This document shows, one piece after another, positions 1 through 5,317 of a stretch of 5,317 nt of DNA (position 1 is its first letter; every line of letters starts with the position of its first letter). The DNA comes from an uncultured Bacilli bacterium (GTDB lineage Bacteria; Bacillota_I; Bacilli_A; RF39; UBA660). The stretch covers positions 1 through 5,317 of the forward strand of contig CAJOQL010000066.1 of assembly GCA_905236935.1 (NCBI GenBank). The letters run 5' to 3'. The translations under genes were made by a program, and so were the position numbers. A model generated the notes under the pieces. It did no database searches, was not told the origin of the DNA, and saw nothing but the letters and a program-made list of their open reading frames with translations.

Positions 1-233
1 GATTCTGTTGTGTTTTTTCCATTATCTGATAGTCTTTCAGCTTGTTCTTTGTACTCTTGATTAACAGCATCTTCCATTCTTTGCTTTAAAGCATCGGTTC
101 TTTCTACTCTTTTAGTTGTTGAAGTTTCTGTTGTGGGTTTACCATTATCTGATAGTCTTTCATCCTGTTCTTTGTACTCTTGATTAACAACATCTTCCAT
201 TCTTTGCTTTAAAGCATCTGTTCTTTCAACTCT
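1..233 (-). repeat. Tandem 123-bp (41-codon) in-frame repeat inside the lysozyme-like gene
   Basis: Two head-to-tail copies are visible: one at 233-111 and a second from 110 to the window edge, where it is cut after 110 bases. Over those 110 bases I count 9 differences, about 92% identity, and several are synonymous. Each unit begins RVERTDALKQRMED and continues through NQEYKEQ and ERLSDNGK to a Thr-rich linker. The helix is strongly charged and ends in a flexible linker, which suggests a spacer, stalk or binding array. More copies may lie beyond the left edge. Confidence 0.9.
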
Positions 234-962
234 TCTATTATTAGTATTTGATGCTTTTATAATTGCTTGGACGTCATCATCTGCATATAAATCATTAAAA
301 AGATTTTCTTTAATTTCATCAGGCAATTTTAAATCATTTTTATATTTAATTAAATCTTTTGTAGTAGTAATTTGTCCGCTTGCAATTTTACTTTTAAGAT
401 CACTTGTAGCTAATTTTGCAGTGGCACTAGATAATGAATCTATAGCTGTAGTAGCCTTTTCATCGTAACCTCTTCCATTTGTAATAACTTGTGGAGCTTC
501 AAATATATTTTCAAACATATTTGTCGCAGTTTGGAAATCTGTATCTGGATTTTTTAATAATCCATTTAAATAACTGTATTCTGGAGTATTGTTTAACTCT
601 TCAACAACAAATGCAGTTTGTGCTCTTGCAAGATCATAAGGATTGCTAGCATCTAATCCATTATTTTGAATATAATTACTAGTAAATCTTTCCATAGCGG
701 TTTTTCTACCACCAAGCCATTGACATAATCCATAAGCTCCTTCGCCTGTATAAGCTAATCTAGTAGGGTCAAGGCCATCTGATTCAACTGCCATGTTGGC
801 TAAAATGCCAGATATTCCATTATCTGTATATCCATTTTTTCCTAATTCATTGGCAATTACAAAAGCCATTTGTTCTTGATTATTTAATCCAGTTTCTGGC
901 GAAAAAGACTCTTTTTTTAATATAGATAGATTTCTATTTATTAAATTAGTTAGCAATATCAT
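1..962 (-). CDS. Phage-tail-lysozyme-like peptidoglycan hydrolase with tandem repeats (3' end outside window)
   Basis: Reading the minus strand from an ATG at 962-960 gives 320 uninterrupted codons to the window edge, so the C-terminus is missing. The start is backed by a GAAGGT ribosome binding site about 6 bases upstream and a strong promoter. Residues about 22-150 look like the phage tail lysozyme family (Phage_lysozyme2 type). They contain GILANMAVESDGLDP (52-66), whose Glu60 sits where the catalytic glutamate is expected, and then GEGAYGLCQWLGGR (73-86), the family's G-x-x-QW signature. Such domains cleave the glycan of peptidoglycan. Residues about 150-243 are Ala/Lys/Asp-rich and probably helical. 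From residue 244 a charged, probably coiled-coil 41-residue unit repeats. No signal peptide or membrane segment is visible at the N-terminus, so export, if any, must use another route (phage particle, type VII or conjugative system). The family call is from motifs; the biological role is uncertain. Confidence 0.75.
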   Translation of the reverse strand, partial: MILLTNLINRNLSILKKESFSPETGLNNQEQMAFVIANELGKNGYTDNGISGILANMAVESDGLDPTRLAYTGEGAYGLCQWLGGRKTAMERFTSNYIQNNGLDASNPYDLARAQTAFVVEELNNTPEYSYLNGLLKNPDTDFQTATNMFENIFEAPQVITNGRGYDEKATTAIDSLSSATAKLATSDLKSKIASGQITTTKDLIKYKNDLKLPDEIKENLFNDLYADDDVQAIIKASNTNNRRVERTDALKQRMEDVVNQEYKEQDERLSDNGKPTTETSTTKRVERTDALKQRMEDAVNQEYKEQAERLSDNGKNTTE

Positions 963-986
963 ATCTATACCTTCTCTCTATTATTA

Positions 987-1015
987 ATTAAATCATTTTA
1001 TTAATGTCTTGTCAA
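987..1015 (-). promoter_or_regulatory. Sigma-A-type promoter of the lysozyme-like gene
   Basis: On the minus strand there is a perfect -35 TTGACA (1015-1010), a 17-base spacer and a -10 TTTAAT (992-987). Transcription would start near 980, leaving a leader of about 18 bases that still contains the GAAGGT ribosome binding site. The -35 overlaps the -35 of the oppositely directed promoter. Confidence 0.7.
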
Positions 1016-1037
1016 TGAATACTTTTTTTGTTAGAAT
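1009..1037 (+). promoter_or_regulatory. Sigma-A-type promoter of the WXG100-like gene
   Basis: The plus strand has a -35 TTGTCA (1009-1014), a 17-base spacer and a -10 TAGAAT (1032-1037); each hexamer is one base off consensus. Transcription would start near 1044, giving a leader of about 45 bases before the ATG at 1089. Five of the six -35 bases also form the -35 of the divergent promoter. Confidence 0.7.
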
Positions 1038-1076
1038 AGTATTGTGGTTAATAAGAATAGTGTAAAAAAAGTTGGT

Positions 1077-1083
1077 AAGGTGA
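1077..1083 (+). promoter_or_regulatory. Ribosome binding site fixing the start of the WXG100-like gene
   Basis: AAGGTGA lies 5 bases before the ATG at 1089, and its AGGTGA part is fully complementary to the 16S rRNA tail. The alternative in-frame GTG at 1044 has no such site and coincides with the predicted transcription start, so 1089 is preferred. Confidence 0.75.
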
Positions 1084-1088
1084 ATGAA

Positions 1089-1319
1089 ATGAATAAAAAT
1101 TATCTAACTGGTCAAAAGGTTGAAATTATTAAAGATGATTTAAATAGAATTAGTCGAAGTATTCAATCTAAAATTATTCCAAATATAAAAAATGCTTGGG
1201 AAAGTAAAGAAGCTGATGAATACGTAGAAAAAGTTAATGAATTATCATTAGAAATTAATAAAATAATTGATAAATTTGATGAACTTTCTTATCAATTAAG
1301 TAAATCAGGGAATAAATAA
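1089..1319 (+). CDS. Small WXG100-like (ESAT-6-like) helical-hairpin protein
   Basis: This is a 76-residue, highly charged, Cys-free protein predicted to form two helices. Helix one (about 8-34) leads into a turn with IKNAWESKEADEY (33-45), followed by a second helix (46-71) with regularly spaced Leu/Ile. A W-x-S turn (Trp37-Ser39) followed by an acidic helix is characteristic of WXG100 proteins, in which WxG/WxS sits between two antiparallel helices. These are usually secreted by, or partners in, type VII (ESX/Yuk) secretion. The protein is shorter than the usual 90-100 residues, and I see no C-terminal YxxxD/E export signal. An in-frame GTG 15 codons upstream is rejected for lack of a ribosome binding site. 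The gene forms its own unit, with a promoter overlapping that of the divergent lysozyme-like gene and a terminator right after the stop. The fold resemblance is moderate evidence; the function is inferred. Confidence 0.6.
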   Translation: MNKNYLTGQKVEIIKDDLNRISRSIQSKIIPNIKNAWESKEADEYVEKVNELSLEINKIIDKFDELSYQLSKSGNK

Positions 1320-1324
1320 TATGT

Positions 1325-1347
1325 AGAAGTTTTATACTTCTTTTTTT
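1325..1347 (+). terminator. Intrinsic terminator after the WXG100-like gene
   Basis: A 6-bp stem, AGAAGT (1325-1330) with ACTTCT (1336-1341), encloses a 5-base loop and runs into a T tract to 1347. It begins 6 bases after the stop codon and separates this gene from clpP. Confidence 0.75.
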
Positions 1348-1379
1348 GAATAAATTTTTAAAATTTTTTCTATTATAAT
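1346..1379 (+). promoter_or_regulatory. clpP: Possible clpP promoter (weak)
   Basis: A consensus TATAAT lies at 1374-1379 with an overlapping TATTAT at 1371-1376, and TTGAAT lies at 1346-1351. TTGAAT to TATTAT has a 19-base spacer; TTGAAT to TATAAT has 22, which is too long. Initiation from TATAAT would fall inside the ribosome binding site at 1383-1389, so TATTAT or readthrough from upstream fits better. No CtsR-like operator was recognised. Confidence 0.3.
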
Positions 1380-1394
1380 ATTAGGTGATAAATT

Positions 1395-1964
1395 ATGTTA
1401 TTAATTCCAAATATTTTAGAAAAAAATTATAATGGTGAAAAAATATATGATATTTATACTAAGCTTTTAAATAATAGAATTATTTTTATAAATGGTGAAA
1501 TAAATGATGATTTGTCTTGTTTGGTTGTAAGTGAGCTTCTATATTTAGATAGTATTTCTAACGAAGACATCTTTATATATATTAATTCGCCAGGAGGTTC
1601 AGTAACGTCTGGTCTTGCTATTATTGATACAATGAATTATATAAAAAGTAATGTATCTACTGTCTGTATTGGAATGTGTGCAAGTATGGCTGCCATTATT
1701 TTAGCAAGTGGTACTAAAGGTAAAAGATTATCACTACCAAACTCCGAGGTAATGATTCATCAAGTATTGGGTGGAACTGAAGGAAAGGCATCTGATATTA
1801 AAATTCATGCTGAAAGAATTTTAGAAACAAAAAAGAAGCTAAATAATATGCTTGCTTCTTTAACTAATCAGTCAGTTCATAAAATTAATAAAGATACTGA
1901 TCATGATTATTATATGAATCCTAAAGATGCCCTTAAATATGGAATTATTGATAAAATATTATAA
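1395..1964 (+). CDS. clpP: ATP-dependent Clp protease proteolytic subunit ClpP (divergent)
   Basis: ClpP forms a double-heptamer cytoplasmic chamber that degrades proteins fed to it by ClpX- or ClpC-type ATPases. This 189-residue protein covers the whole family from LIP at the N-terminus, through YINSPGGSVTSG (62-73), to the C-terminal GIIDKIL. It lacks only the short acidic tail of Bacillus ClpP. The catalytic triad is Ser97 (GMCASMAA, 93-100), His122 (MIHQ) and Asp171. The start follows an AGGTGAT ribosome binding site 5 bases upstream. Three usually conserved positions differ: the Pro of HQPLGG is Val124, the Gly of ASMG is Ala99, and the Arg before the catalytic Asp is His170. No clpX or other Clp gene is adjacent, and the gene follows an unrelated transcription unit. 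It may be a secondary or mobile-element-type paralogue rather than the housekeeping copy, which the window cannot settle. Confidence 0.93.
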   Translation: MLLIPNILEKNYNGEKIYDIYTKLLNNRIIFINGEINDDLSCLVVSELLYLDSISNEDIFIYINSPGGSVTSGLAIIDTMNYIKSNVSTVCIGMCASMAAIILASGTKGKRLSLPNSEVMIHQVLGGTEGKASDIKIHAERILETKKKLNNMLASLTNQSVHKINKDTDHDYYMNPKDALKYGIIDKIL

Positions 1965-1981
1965 ATTATAATTATGATTTA
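1962..1981. terminator. Weak AT-only inverted repeat between convergent clpP and dnaI
   Basis: The 21-base gap between the two convergent stop codons contains a near-perfect palindrome, TAAAT (1962-1966) against ATTTA (1977-1981), with further inner pairs. T-rich but interrupted sequence follows on both strands. It might act as a weak bidirectional terminator. With no G-C pair in the stem, this is tentative. Confidence 0.3.
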
Positions 1982-1985
1982 GAGA

Positions 1986-2897
1986 TTATTTTCTTTTATT
2001 TTCCCCTATTAATTCTAAACTTTCTGTTAGTTGTTTTATTCTTTCCATAATTCTTCTGGATTTAATTTTTTCTTCATTTTTAGAATTAATTATAAAATGA
2101 TTTTCTAAATCTTCTAATGTTAAATTGGATGTAAAAAAAGTACTTTTAGCATTATCCATACGATATTGTAGTATTGTTCCTAGTATTTCATCCCTATTCC
2201 AAGCACTTACTGTTTCAGCTCCTATATCATCTAAAAGGAGTAAATCACATCTTTTTATTTCTTCGATGCGAGTTGGAAAGTCTTCATTATTAAGACTTTC
2301 TTTTAAATTTCTAAGTAATTCTGGGTAATAAACAATAATACTAGAATATCCCTCTTTAGATAGTTCATTAAGTAAAGCACTTACCATATATGTTTTGCCT
2401 GAACCAAATGATCCTGATAAGTATAATCCTTTACCTTTTTGATTCTTTTTGAAATTATCGTAAAATCCTTTTAGCCATTTAATAATATTTGCCCTAGCCT
2501 TATCTACTTCAATATTGCTCATTCTAGCTTTTTTAATATCTGTAGATACTTCAAAAAATTTAGATTTAATTTCTTCATTATCGACAAGATATTTTTTCAT
2601 ATATTTACAAGCTACATAATTAAAGTCTAAATTTTCATCATTAACTTTAGGATAATAAACCATTCCAGTTACTGTATTTGCACACATATTTAGTGATTTG
2701 CATTTTTGACAATTTGATAATTCTTCAACAGTTTTTTCAAGTTTAGAGGTATATTTATAAGCCATATTATCTTTTATTTTTAAAGTATTTACTAGTTTTT
2801 TAAAATTTTCATTTTTTATAGCTACTGCATAAGCACTTTTTAAAGAATGCTCTAAATCATTATTTTTAAAACTAATATTATTATTTAATTCTTTCAT
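1986..2897 (-). CDS. dnaI: Primosomal helicase loader DnaI (AAA+ ATPase)
   Basis: DnaI loads the replicative helicase onto DNA at the origin and at restarting forks, working with DnaB and DnaD. The 303-residue product matches Bacillus DnaI in length and plan. The N-terminal helicase-binding region (about 1-130) carries Cys63, Cys66, Cys72 and Cys97, a probable zinc site. The C-terminal AAA+ domain has Walker A GSFGSGKT (162-169), Walker B LLLLDDIG (219-226), a sensor-1 TSN (256-258) and a probable arginine finger in RRIMERI (281-287). The start codon overlaps the dnaB stop as TAATG. An AAAGGAG ribosome binding site (2912-2906) lies 8 bases upstream, inside dnaB, so the two genes are co-transcribed and translationally coupled. 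IstB/DnaC-like transposon ATPases share the AAA+ domain, but the Cys-containing N-domain and the dnaB neighbour favour DnaI. Confidence 0.93.
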   Translation of the reverse strand: MKELNNNISFKNNDLEHSLKSAYAVAIKNENFKKLVNTLKIKDNMAYKYTSKLEKTVEELSNCQKCKSLNMCANTVTGMVYYPKVNDENLDFNYVACKYMKKYLVDNEEIKSKFFEVSTDIKKARMSNIEVDKARANIIKWLKGFYDNFKKNQKGKGLYLSGSFGSGKTYMVSALLNELSKEGYSSIIVYYPELLRNLKESLNNEDFPTRIEEIKRCDLLLLDDIGAETVSAWNRDEILGTILQYRMDNAKSTFFTSNLTLEDLENHFIINSKNEEKIKSRRIMERIKQLTESLELIGENKRK

Positions 2898-4186
2898 TAT
2901 CTAAACTCCTTTAAAGCAGCTTCTAGAGCTTCTAATTCTAATTTTTCTTCTTCAGTAATGTTATCATCTTTTATAATATTACTATTAAACCAAGTAGGAA
3001 TTTTAACTCCTTCTTTTTGGATATCTTTTTTAGTTTTTTTCTTAAAATCTTTGGCTGCTTCCTTCATAGCGGAAGGAGCAGTTTTAATTCCAAGTCTAGT
3101 CCACTGAGCTGCTACTGGCTCAAGAAATTTTTTATTTAATTTGTTATCATTAATTCTTAATATATAATCTATTAAAACATTTATAACAGCAGGGGTCATT
3201 CCCAAATCAATGGCTAAATATTCTAATAATTTTAAATCACTTGAAGTAGGATTATTATTTTTATACTTACTTTTAAGAAAATCATATGGAGTAGTGTTTT
3301 CAAATATATAAATCATCTTTCCTTTATTAGAAATATCTCCTTCTGGTGTTTTTAAATAGTCTGGTTGAGTGCGGTATATTAAAGTTGGAAGTGAACCACT
3401 ATTATTATACTCATAGTATTTTCGAATTTCTTTGATTAGGTTGTCTTTATTAATCATTCCATTTTCATCAATAGTAAGTCTTATAATTTCAGATAGTTTT
3501 AAAGTGTCTAAGTTATAAATAAAGGCAAGAGAATTTATTAAATCTTTCATTCTTTTGTTTAGTGCTTTATCACTTAATACTTTATTAGGAATACTTGATT
3601 CTAATAAATCAAAATCTATTAGATTAGATATCTCTGTTTTAGCATCTTCTTTGGCTTTAACATCATCATTATTAAACATATTACCAATTGTTGATTTAAA
3701 GGTTTCATTTAATTTTGAACTTATTTCTTCATAATCATCATATCTACTAATATTCTTCTTATAATTTTTTACTAATGCTTTGTATTCATTTTCACCTAAG
3801 TTATTATATAAAACTATATTTAAAACAGGATGATTGAAAAATTCATAAGCACTTATAGGAGAAAATAATTCATATATGTAATGATTAATATCCGTATCTT
3901 TTTTTATGTAGGTTTTAATTAAACCAACGGCTTCTAGAGCTTCTCTTGCTTCTTTTATATCATCTAATTTAGTTTTTAAAAAAGTCATTAGGTGATGATG
4001 AGTGTAGTCTATACTCATAGTTTCGCTTTTATCTAAGTCACTCCATAAAGTTAAATATAAGCTAATTGGTAGTGGGCCGATTATTGGCTCATATAAATTT
4101 ATAAGATTCTTTTTATCTACTTCAGTTAGGATTGTTTTATTAATAACTATATATGAATCTGCTGGTAAAAGACTAATTTTTTTCAT
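2897..4186 (-). CDS. dnaB: Replication initiation and membrane attachment protein DnaB (DnaD/DnaB-fold)
   Basis: This is the Bacillus-type DnaB, a helicase co-loader unrelated to the E. coli DnaB helicase; it works with DnaD and DnaI at the origin. The product has 429 residues. Residues about 20-120 look like the N-terminal winged-helix region, containing LINLYEPIIGPLPISLYLTL. A middle helical region (about 125-260) corresponds to the first DnaD/DnaB homology domain. Residues about 300-375 form the second, starting YDFLKSKY and ending FLEPVAAQWTRLGIKTA (354-370), the counterpart of the conserved Y/F-x-x-x-I/V-x-x-x-W motif. The C-terminus is Glu/Lys-rich (411-429). The start is the ATG at 4186-4184, with AAGGTG 5 bases upstream. 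A longer reading from a TTG at 4264 adds 26 hydrophobic residues, but lacks a ribosome binding site and crosses the promoter. dnaI follows with a TAATG overlap. Confidence 0.9.
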   Translation of the reverse strand: MKKISLLPADSYIVINKTILTEVDKKNLINLYEPIIGPLPISLYLTLWSDLDKSETMSIDYTHHHLMTFLKTKLDDIKEAREALEAVGLIKTYIKKDTDINHYIYELFSPISAYEFFNHPVLNIVLYNNLGENEYKALVKNYKKNISRYDDYEEISSKLNETFKSTIGNMFNNDDVKAKEDAKTEISNLIDFDLLESSIPNKVLSDKALNKRMKDLINSLAFIYNLDTLKLSEIIRLTIDENGMINKDNLIKEIRKYYEYNNSGSLPTLIYRTQPDYLKTPEGDISNKGKMIYIFENTTPYDFLKSKYKNNNPTSSDLKLLEYLAIDLGMTPAVINVLIDYILRINDNKLNKKFLEPVAAQWTRLGIKTAPSAMKEAAKDFKKKTKKDIQKEGVKIPTWFNSNIIKDDNITEEEKLELEALEAALKEFR

Positions 4187-4191
4187 CCTAA

Positions 4192-4197
4192 CACCTT
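4192..4197 (-). promoter_or_regulatory. dnaB: Ribosome binding site fixing the dnaB start
   Basis: AAGGTG on the minus strand (4197-4192) lies 5 bases before the ATG at 4186. It rules out the longer in-frame reading that would begin at TTG 4264. Confidence 0.75.
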
Positions 4198-4208
4198 CTT
4201 CATAAAAT

Positions 4209-4237
4209 ATTTTAACTTTAACGCTTAATTTAATCAA
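4209..4237 (-). promoter_or_regulatory. Probable promoter of the dnaB-dnaI operon
   Basis: The minus strand carries TTGATT (4237-4232), a 17-base spacer and TAAAAT (4214-4209). Transcription would begin near 4202, giving a leader of about 16 bases that includes the dnaB ribosome binding site. The -35 matches consensus at four positions and the -10 at five. A much weaker alternative, ATGTCA with TATAAC, lies at 4346-4319. Confidence 0.5.
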
Positions 4238-4399
4238 GAAAAAAAGAAATATAATAAATAACAATTCTTATTAAATACTTAAAATATATTTATTGGTAGT
4301 ATTAAAAATGTTTATTTAGTTATATATACTCTTTTAATTATGACATAAAAGATAAATTTTTCTCTATAGAATTTTAAATATTAAACATTAACTGCTAAT

Positions 4400-4441
4400 A
4401 AAAAAGAAATATAGTCTATTTAGTGTATAAAACTATATCTC
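4400..4441 (-). terminator. Intrinsic terminator overlapping the 3' end of nrdG
   Basis: On the minus strand a 10-bp stem with one G-U pair, GAGATATAGT (4441-4432) with ACTATATTTC (4415-4406), encloses a 16-base loop and is followed by six T (4405-4400). The upstream arm lies in the last codons of nrdG and the TAG stop (4418-4416) lies in the loop. Confidence 0.65.
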
Positions 4442-4910
4442 CTTTTTTTAATGACTTTTGAACATCTATTACTCTTTGATTGGCAGAACCTCTCCATTTT
4501 AATCTAAAATCATGAAGTTCATCAACATATTGACCATCAACTAAAACATCAACATATTTAAGAACCTCTTTATCTTTTAAATCTCTGTCAAATAGAAATC
4601 CTGACCAAATCCATAAGTTTTTATTTGGATATCTTTCTTTAAAAGCTTTAGCTAAGCGAGTTGTTCCTTCAATATTTTTTGGATGCATTGGTTCTCCACC
4701 TAATATTGAAAGCCCAGCGACGTAATCTTCATTACATAAATCTAAAACGTGATTGATAACTTCATCTGTAAATTCCTTCCCTTTTTCAAAGTCCCAAGTT
4801 TCAGAATTGAAACAATTTTTGCAATGAAATGCACACCCTTGCATAAATATTGAAACTCTAACACCAGGTCCATCTGCAATATCCATTTTTCTAATGCAAT
4901 TATATCTCAT
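4416..4910 (-). CDS. nrdG: Anaerobic ribonucleoside-triphosphate reductase activating protein NrdG
   Basis: NrdG is a radical S-adenosylmethionine enzyme that abstracts a hydrogen from the glycyl-radical site of NrdD, switching on anaerobic ribonucleotide reduction. The 164-residue product has the family's usual length. It shows DGPGVRVSIFMQGC (13-26) leading into the iron-sulfur motif CAFHCKNC, with Cys26, Cys30 and Cys33, and the SAM-contacting GGEP at 71-74. Near the C-terminus, DVLVDGQYVDE and the FRLKWRGSANQRVIDV stretch are also typical of NrdG. The ATG follows the nrdD stop by 2 bases (TAATTATG). No good ribosome binding site is visible, so translation is probably coupled to nrdD. The gene ends in a terminator that overlaps its last codons, closing the nrdDG operon. 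Confidence 0.95.
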   Translation of the reverse strand: MRYNCIRKMDIADGPGVRVSIFMQGCAFHCKNCFNSETWDFEKGKEFTDEVINHVLDLCNEDYVAGLSILGGEPMHPKNIEGTTRLAKAFKERYPNKNLWIWSGFLFDRDLKDKEVLKYVDVLVDGQYVDELHDFRLKWRGSANQRVIDVQKSLKKGDIVLYTK

Positions 4911-4912
4911 AA

Positions 4913-5317
4913 TTAGTCTACTTTATTATCTATATGTAATACTCTTTCTTTGATTTCTTGAGTTCTACCTTTGTTCCAGAAATTAGATCCAATGTATCCG
5001 CAAGTTCTTCTTGCAACATTTAATTTATCATGATCACGATTGCCACAATTTGGACAATACCACTCTAAATTATCATCTAATAGAATTTCACCATCATAGC
5101 CACATTCTTGGCAATAATCAGATTTAGTATTAAGTTCAGCATACATAATATTATCATAGATAAATTTAATTACATCTATTACAGCAGGAATATTATTTTG
5201 TAAGTTTGGAGTTTCAATATAACTAATTGCACCACCTGGAGATAGTTTTTGAAACTCACTTTCAATTTTTAATTTAGAAAAAGCATCGATTTCTTCAAAT
5301 ACAGGAATATGATATGA
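4913..5317 (-). CDS. nrdD: Anaerobic ribonucleoside-triphosphate reductase NrdD, C-terminal part (5' end outside window)
   Basis: NrdD reduces ribonucleoside triphosphates to deoxyribonucleotides in the absence of oxygen using a glycyl radical. Only the last 134 codons lie in the window; the frame is open from position 5317, and the internal ATG at 5146 is not a start. Numbering from the window edge, the fragment contains LSPGGAISYIE (25-35), a zinc site built from CQEC (69-72) and CPNC (88-91), and the glycyl-radical motif RRTCGYIG with the radical Gly107 encoded at 4999-4997. It then continues NFWNKGRTQEIKERVLH to the end. These are diagnostic of class III reductase. The gene is the upstream partner of nrdG, 2 bases apart, and its promoter lies beyond the right edge. 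Confidence 0.96.
   Translation of the reverse strand, partial: SYHIPVFEEIDAFSKLKIESEFQKLSPGGAISYIETPNLQNNIPAVIDVIKFIYDNIMYAELNTKSDYCQECGYDGEILLDDNLEWYCPNCGNRDHDKLNVARRTCGYIGSNFWNKGRTQEIKERVLHIDNKVD

Noticed and set aside
1..233. CRISPR array or intergenic repeat
   Set aside because: The repeated unit is 123 bases, has no unique spacers and stays in frame within an open coding sequence.
1044..1088. GTG start at 1044 for the WXG100-like gene
   Set aside because: It coincides with the predicted transcription start and has no ribosome binding site, whereas AAGGTGA precedes the ATG at 1089.
2125..2328. 67-codon plus-strand reading frame starting MDVKKVLL
   Set aside because: It lies wholly antisense inside dnaI, whose reading frame carries the Walker motifs; it has no ribosome binding site or family resemblance.
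4187..4264. 26-codon hydrophobic N-terminal extension of DnaB that could look like a membrane anchor
   Set aside because: It would start at a TTG without a ribosome binding site and overlaps the predicted promoter; the ATG at 4186 has AAGGTG well placed.
4238..4399. Possible small gene, RNA or riboswitch in the gap upstream of dnaB
   Set aside because: Apart from the promoter and terminator at its ends I see only AT-rich sequence, with no ribosome binding site plus frame and no stable GC-containing fold.
4913..5146. Separate 77-residue zinc-ribbon protein starting at the ATG at 5146
   Set aside because: The frame is open upstream to the window edge and reads as NrdD (LSPGGAISYIE), so the ATG is internal.
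1..5317. Mycoplasma-type code with TGA read as Trp, suspected from the AT content and lack of TGA stops
   Set aside because: All Trp codons I checked across the genes are TGG and full-length families read through without any in-frame TGA.

Overview
The window is very AT-rich DNA, by eye about a quarter G+C, from a low-GC Bacillota (Firmicutes). A Bacilli-type lineage is likely, because a Bacillus-style DnaB/DnaI helicase-loading pair is present and the ribosome binding sites are of the AGGTGA/AAGGAG type. The anaerobic ribonucleotide reductase pair NrdD/NrdG points to an anaerobe or facultative anaerobe. Every Trp codon I checked is TGG, and the five complete genes all end in TAA or TAG, so the standard bacterial code applies. 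I cannot name a genus.

Layout. (1) Positions 1-962, minus strand: the first 320 codons of a gene that runs off the left edge. It encodes a phage-tail-lysozyme-type peptidoglycan hydrolase with no signal peptide, followed by a helical region and tandem 41-residue repeats. (2) Positions 963-1088: a compact divergent control region in which two good sigma-A-type promoters overlap back to back at their -35 elements. (3) Positions 1089-1319, plus strand: a 76-residue helical-hairpin protein resembling the WXG100 (ESAT-6-like) family, closed by a clear intrinsic terminator. (4) Positions 1395-1964, plus strand: a complete but divergent ClpP protease with an intact Ser-His-Asp triad. (5) Positions 1986-4186, minus strand: the dnaB-dnaI replication-initiation operon, converging on clpP and translationally coupled by a TAATG overlap. 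(6) Positions 4187-4415: an intergenic stretch holding the dnaB promoter and the nrdG terminator. (7) Positions 4416-5317, minus strand: nrdG and the C-terminal part of nrdD, which runs off the right edge.

How the genes relate. nrdD and nrdG make deoxyribonucleotides without oxygen, and dnaB and dnaI load the replicative helicase at the origin, so the right half concerns DNA replication. The left half is more accessory in character: a cell-wall-cutting enzyme and a WXG100-like protein are divergently transcribed from one shared promoter region. The most interesting observations are that promoter overlap, the near-identical repeats in the lysozyme-like protein, the pairing of a signal-less hydrolase with a WXG100-like protein, and substitutions at conserved positions in ClpP.
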